Shown: positions 61,510 to 64,000 of the stretch, in pieces | Position numbering within the stretch: the first letter of the stretch is position 1 | Layout: each line of letters starts with the position of its first letter | Assembly (NCBI GenBank): GCA_020171895.1 | Contig: JAIVAN010000009.1 | Location: 124,001-188,000 of the forward strand | Origin: Bacillus timonensis | GTDB lineage: Bacteria; Bacillota; Bacilli; Bacillales; Bacillaceae_L | Length of the DNA stretch: 64,000 nucleotides | Direction of reading: 5' to 3' | Notes under the pieces: model-generated | Databases searched by the model: none | Told to the model about the DNA's origin: nothing | The model's input: only the letters and a program-made list of their open reading frames with translations | Position numbers and translations under genes: made by a program

Positions 61510-62975
61510 TGGTCGGTAGACATATCTTTTTTTATTTTTTTGCTATGGGGATACCGAGCATTATTAACTTTGGTGCCATTATCATTTATACCCGTATGCT
61601 CATTCCTGAAGAGTATGGAAAATATGCACTTATACTTGTATTTGTTCGCTTATTTGGGAATATATTATTTCAATGGCTGAGAATGTCACTTTATAGGTAT
61701 TTCCCCTCTTATCAAGGCCCTGACAGAAAGTATTTAATGAGCACTGCTTTTTTTCTGTTCGTTACAATGTCGGCGGTTACAACTAGTTTATATGTAATCG
61801 GTATTTTTCTGTTGTTTCCAGCAGGATTACATTTAAGCATATGGATACTTGGTCTTTTCTTAATTTTATCTCAAGAATGGTTTGAAATAAACTTAGGAAT
61901 TTTAAGACATAAATTACTTCCGAAGACTTTTGGTGTTCTTTCGTTTTCAAGAGCCGTTTTATCGTTAAGTATAGGTTCTCTACTGGTTTTAAACGGTTTT
62001 GGACCACAAGGGATCATTATTGGGGTGTTAGTAGGAACAGCTATCCCTTCATTATTCATTACATTTCGGGAATGGCGAGGTATACATCTTACGTATGTCA
62101 GGTGGGATCTTATTAAAAGCCTACTAGTATACGGTCTGCCACTATCTGGAACATTTGCTCTTGGATTTATCATTTATGGTACTGACAGACTGTTTATTCA
62201 GTTTTATTTAGGAGAAAGCAATGTCGGACTTTACGCAGTATCTTATGATTTAGTTAATCAAGGTTTATTTGTTTTATTAAACATAATTAACGCAGCATCC
62301 TATCCTATTATTCTCCGGGAATATGAATCCAAAGGTGAAGAAGAAGCAAAAAAACAAATGGAGAAAACTTTTATTTCCCTTTTCTTCATTAGTATAGGTT
62401 CTACACTAGGGATTATTCTTTTATCAACAAATATCAGTTATGTGTTATTAGGAAAAGAATACCGAGAAACAGCTGCCCTTTTACTTCCAATAATAGCACC
62501 CGCTGTTTTATTAAATGCCCTAAAACAATATTATACCGATATCCCTTTTAAGTTAAAAAAGAAGTCTTATAAGCAATTGCTACCAGTTTTTATTGGCGGC
62601 ATTTCAAATATTCTTCTCAATATATGGTGGATTCCAATATGGGGTGTATATGGAGCAGCATTTGCTTCATTAGCTGCCTACATTATTACATTTATTATCA
62701 GTGCCTCATACGCATACCGGTTAATTAAGATTCCCTTTCCAATTCGAGAAATTGGTAAAACCAGTATTGCAGGCATATTTATGTGGGCTTTTTTATTTCC
62801 ACTACTGCATCTAAAAGGTTTTCTGCCTCTCGTATTACAAATTTTCACTGGTGCAGGTATATATCTGATTGCATCTATCGTCTTTAATATTGGTGGTATG
62901 AGAAGTGCGATAAGAGATCGAATCTTAAAATTTCAAAAGAAAGAAAATTTGTCACACCTATCAAAAAGCTTATAA
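61509..62975 (+). CDS. Wzx-like polysaccharide flippase (oligosaccharide transporter, MATE/MOP superfamily)
   Basis: A 488-aa protein with about 12-14 membrane helices; N-terminal GIPSIINFGAIIIYTRMLIPEEYGKYAL and YGTDRLFIQFYLGESNVGLYAVSYDL are typical of Polysacc_synt family flippases. It moves undecaprenyl-linked repeat units across the membrane. TAATG junction with the upstream GT4 gene; LicD follows after 19 nt. Confidence 0.88.
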   Translation: MVGRHIFFYFFAMGIPSIINFGAIIIYTRMLIPEEYGKYALILVFVRLFGNILFQWLRMSLYRYFPSYQGPDRKYLMSTAFFLFVTMSAVTTSLYVIGIFLLFPAGLHLSIWILGLFLILSQEWFEINLGILRHKLLPKTFGVLSFSRAVLSLSIGSLLVLNGFGPQGIIIGVLVGTAIPSLFITFREWRGIHLTYVRWDLIKSLLVYGLPLSGTFALGFIIYGTDRLFIQFYLGESNVGLYAVSYDLVNQGLFVLLNIINAASYPIILREYESKGEEEAKKQMEKTFISLFFISIGSTLGIILLSTNISYVLLGKEYRETAALLLPIIAPAVLLNALKQYYTDIPFKLKKKSYKQLLPVFIGGISNILLNIWWIPIWGVYGAAFASLAAYIITFIISASYAYRLIKIPFPIREIGKTSIAGIFMWAFLFPLLHLKGFLPLVLQIFTGAGIYLIASIVFNIGGMRSAIRDRILKFQKKENLSHLSKSL

Positions 62976-62994
62976 GTTTAAGGAGAGCATATTT

Positions 62995-63900
62995 ATGAAG
63001 TACGGTGATTTAAATATTGATATTAGAGATGTTCAACAAGCTCAAGTAGAGATTCTTCTTGAGTTTGATAGAATTTGTAAAAAGCATAAGATAAACTATC
63101 AACTATTTGCGGGAACTCTATTAGGAGCTGTACGGCATAATGGTTTTATTCCATGGGATGATGATATTGATGTTTGCTTACTTAGAGAGGATTTTAACCG
63201 TCTAGTTAAAGTATGTGAATTTGAACTAAACACAAACTTTTTTTTACAAACGAACAAAACGGATAAAAACTTTGTGTTACAGTTTGCAAAAATCAGGAAA
63301 AATGACACCTTATTTATTGAATCTTCTCATTCTGATTGCAACATTCATCACGGAATTTATATCGATATTTTTCCTTTAGATAATGTCATGCCAGATACTT
63401 TTTTAGGTAGCCTTCAACAAAAGACACTTCACCTCCTAGGAAAAATTAACCGCTATCGGCTTAAAAAACTGTGTTTAGAGCCCAATACTCCTTTAAAGAA
63501 ATGGATCCTTCTGAGCATCCATTATGGATTAAAAGCCGTTCCAGCCTCTTGGTTCAATCATTTATACTCAAAATTCACACGTATGTTTAATAAAAAAGAG
63601 ACAAAATATGTTTCACACTTATTAAACCTTGTTTCAAAAGACCGTTACAAAAAGTACTTAGTTGAAAGAGACACTTTTCAACATTCTATACTTTGGGAAT
63701 TTGAAAGCCACTATTTCCCTATTCCATTTAACTATGATAAAGTCTTAACTCAAATTTTTGGTCATTATATGGAACTACCACCTAAAGAAAAACAAAAGCC
63801 ACACCATCAAATTGTTGAAGTGAATTTTAATACTAAAGAAACCGAGGAGGAAACAAATGTCGAAATCATTCAAAGTCGGTTACACTACAGGAGTTTTTGA
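62995..63900 (+). CDS. LicD family phosphotransferase
   Basis: A 301-aa protein with the LicD signature FAGTLLGAVRHNGFIPWDDDIDVCL (read in two blocks, about 40-64) and IYIDIFPLDN. LicD proteins transfer phosphocholine or related phospho-alcohols from CDP donors to glycans. The overlapping cytidylyltransferase gene downstream fits production of such a CDP donor. Ribosome site AAGGAGAG. Confidence 0.88.
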   Translation: MKYGDLNIDIRDVQQAQVEILLEFDRICKKHKINYQLFAGTLLGAVRHNGFIPWDDDIDVCLLREDFNRLVKVCEFELNTNFFLQTNKTDKNFVLQFAKIRKNDTLFIESSHSDCNIHHGIYIDIFPLDNVMPDTFLGSLQQKTLHLLGKINRYRLKKLCLEPNTPLKKWILLSIHYGLKAVPASWFNHLYSKFTRMFNKKETKYVSHLLNLVSKDRYKKYLVERDTFQHSILWEFESHYFPIPFNYDKVLTQIFGHYMELPPKEKQKPHHQIVEVNFNTKETEEETNVEIIQSRLHYRSF

Positions 63901-64000
63901 TTTATTTCATATTGGCCATTTGAATATTTTAAAAAAAGCTAAAGAAATGTGCGATCATCTGATTGTAGGTGTTACTACGGATGATCAAGTTTTTCAGGTG
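63857..64000 (+). CDS. cytidylyltransferase-like (TagD/GCT family), 3' partial
   Basis: The first 48 residues read MSKSFKVGYTTGVFDLFHIG..., with the HIGH-type motif HIGH (about 18-21) and IVGVTTDD of glycerol-3-phosphate or phosphocholine-type cytidylyltransferases. GAGGAGG precedes ATG 63857, which lies 44 nt inside the LicD gene in another frame. The gene runs off the right edge. It probably makes the CDP-alcohol used by LicD. Confidence 0.85.
   Translation, partial: MSKSFKVGYTTGVFDLFHIGHLNILKKAKEMCDHLIVGVTTDDQVFQV

Overview
The window comes from a low-GC, spore-forming, Gram-positive Bacillaceae-type bacterium. The evidence is AGGAGG-type ribosome sites, frequent TTG/GTG starts, an alpha/beta-type small acid-soluble spore protein, an HU protein, CcpA-type cre sites and a YwdI/Ung neighbourhood like that of Bacillus subtilis. 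No rRNA, tRNA, CRISPR array, transposase or prophage gene was seen. The species cannot be named from the sequence.

Layout. 1-9.6 kb holds housekeeping and fermentation genes: pxpC (cut by the left edge), a ywdI-like gene, an oligo-1,6-glucosidase, ung, pflB-pflA, HU, a spore protein and an ATP-grasp protein. 9.6-26 kb is a signalling region. It contains two cyclic-di-GMP-I (GEMM) riboswitches, one on each strand. The first precedes a secreted TIM-barrel-like protein. The second precedes two micro-ORFs, a DUF5317-like membrane protein and a GGDEF+HD-GYP protein. The same stretch carries a cupin+HD-GYP protein, a PAS-GGDEF-EAL protein and a 7TMR-DISM-GGDEF protein; another GGDEF-EAL protein lies at 32.7-34.8 kb. 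The threonine catabolic pair (SDR threonine dehydrogenase, kbl) and a second alpha-glucosidase are interspersed. 26-39 kb has an M20 dipeptidase, a glutaminyl-tRNA synthetase, a polysaccharide deacetylase, tryptophan 2,3-dioxygenase and a four-gene lipid-linked-sugar operon. 39-47.3 kb is a branched-chain-amino-acid-type ABC transporter operon carrying two acyl-CoA ligases, with two cre sites upstream. 48.5-55.7 kb is a complete Gram-positive Tad/Flp pilus operon. 56-64 kb has a DUF192 protein, a thioesterase, manA and an exopolysaccharide-type cluster (three glycosyltransferases, Wzx-like flippase, LicD, cytidylyltransferase), cut by the right edge.

How it may work together (inference). Five c-di-GMP turnover proteins, two c-di-GMP riboswitches, a Tad pilus and an exopolysaccharide cluster with SinR-like GTTCTYT boxes in its divergent promoter region suggest a surface-attachment/matrix locus. 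One riboswitch sits upstream of a c-di-GMP synthesis/degradation gene, which would close a feedback loop.

The most unusual structure is a family of GC-rich interspersed repeats of about 245 bp: six full copies, two truncated ones, a reverse-oriented relative with its own terminal inverted repeats, and a possible remnant. Copies differ by paired, compensatory changes in predicted stems, so the element appears to be selected as a folded RNA or DNA structure. Other noteworthy points are a probable ATT start codon on a glycosyltransferase, a long-range paired element between pflB and pflA, and a repeat copy that supplies the stop codon of a GGDEF-EAL gene.
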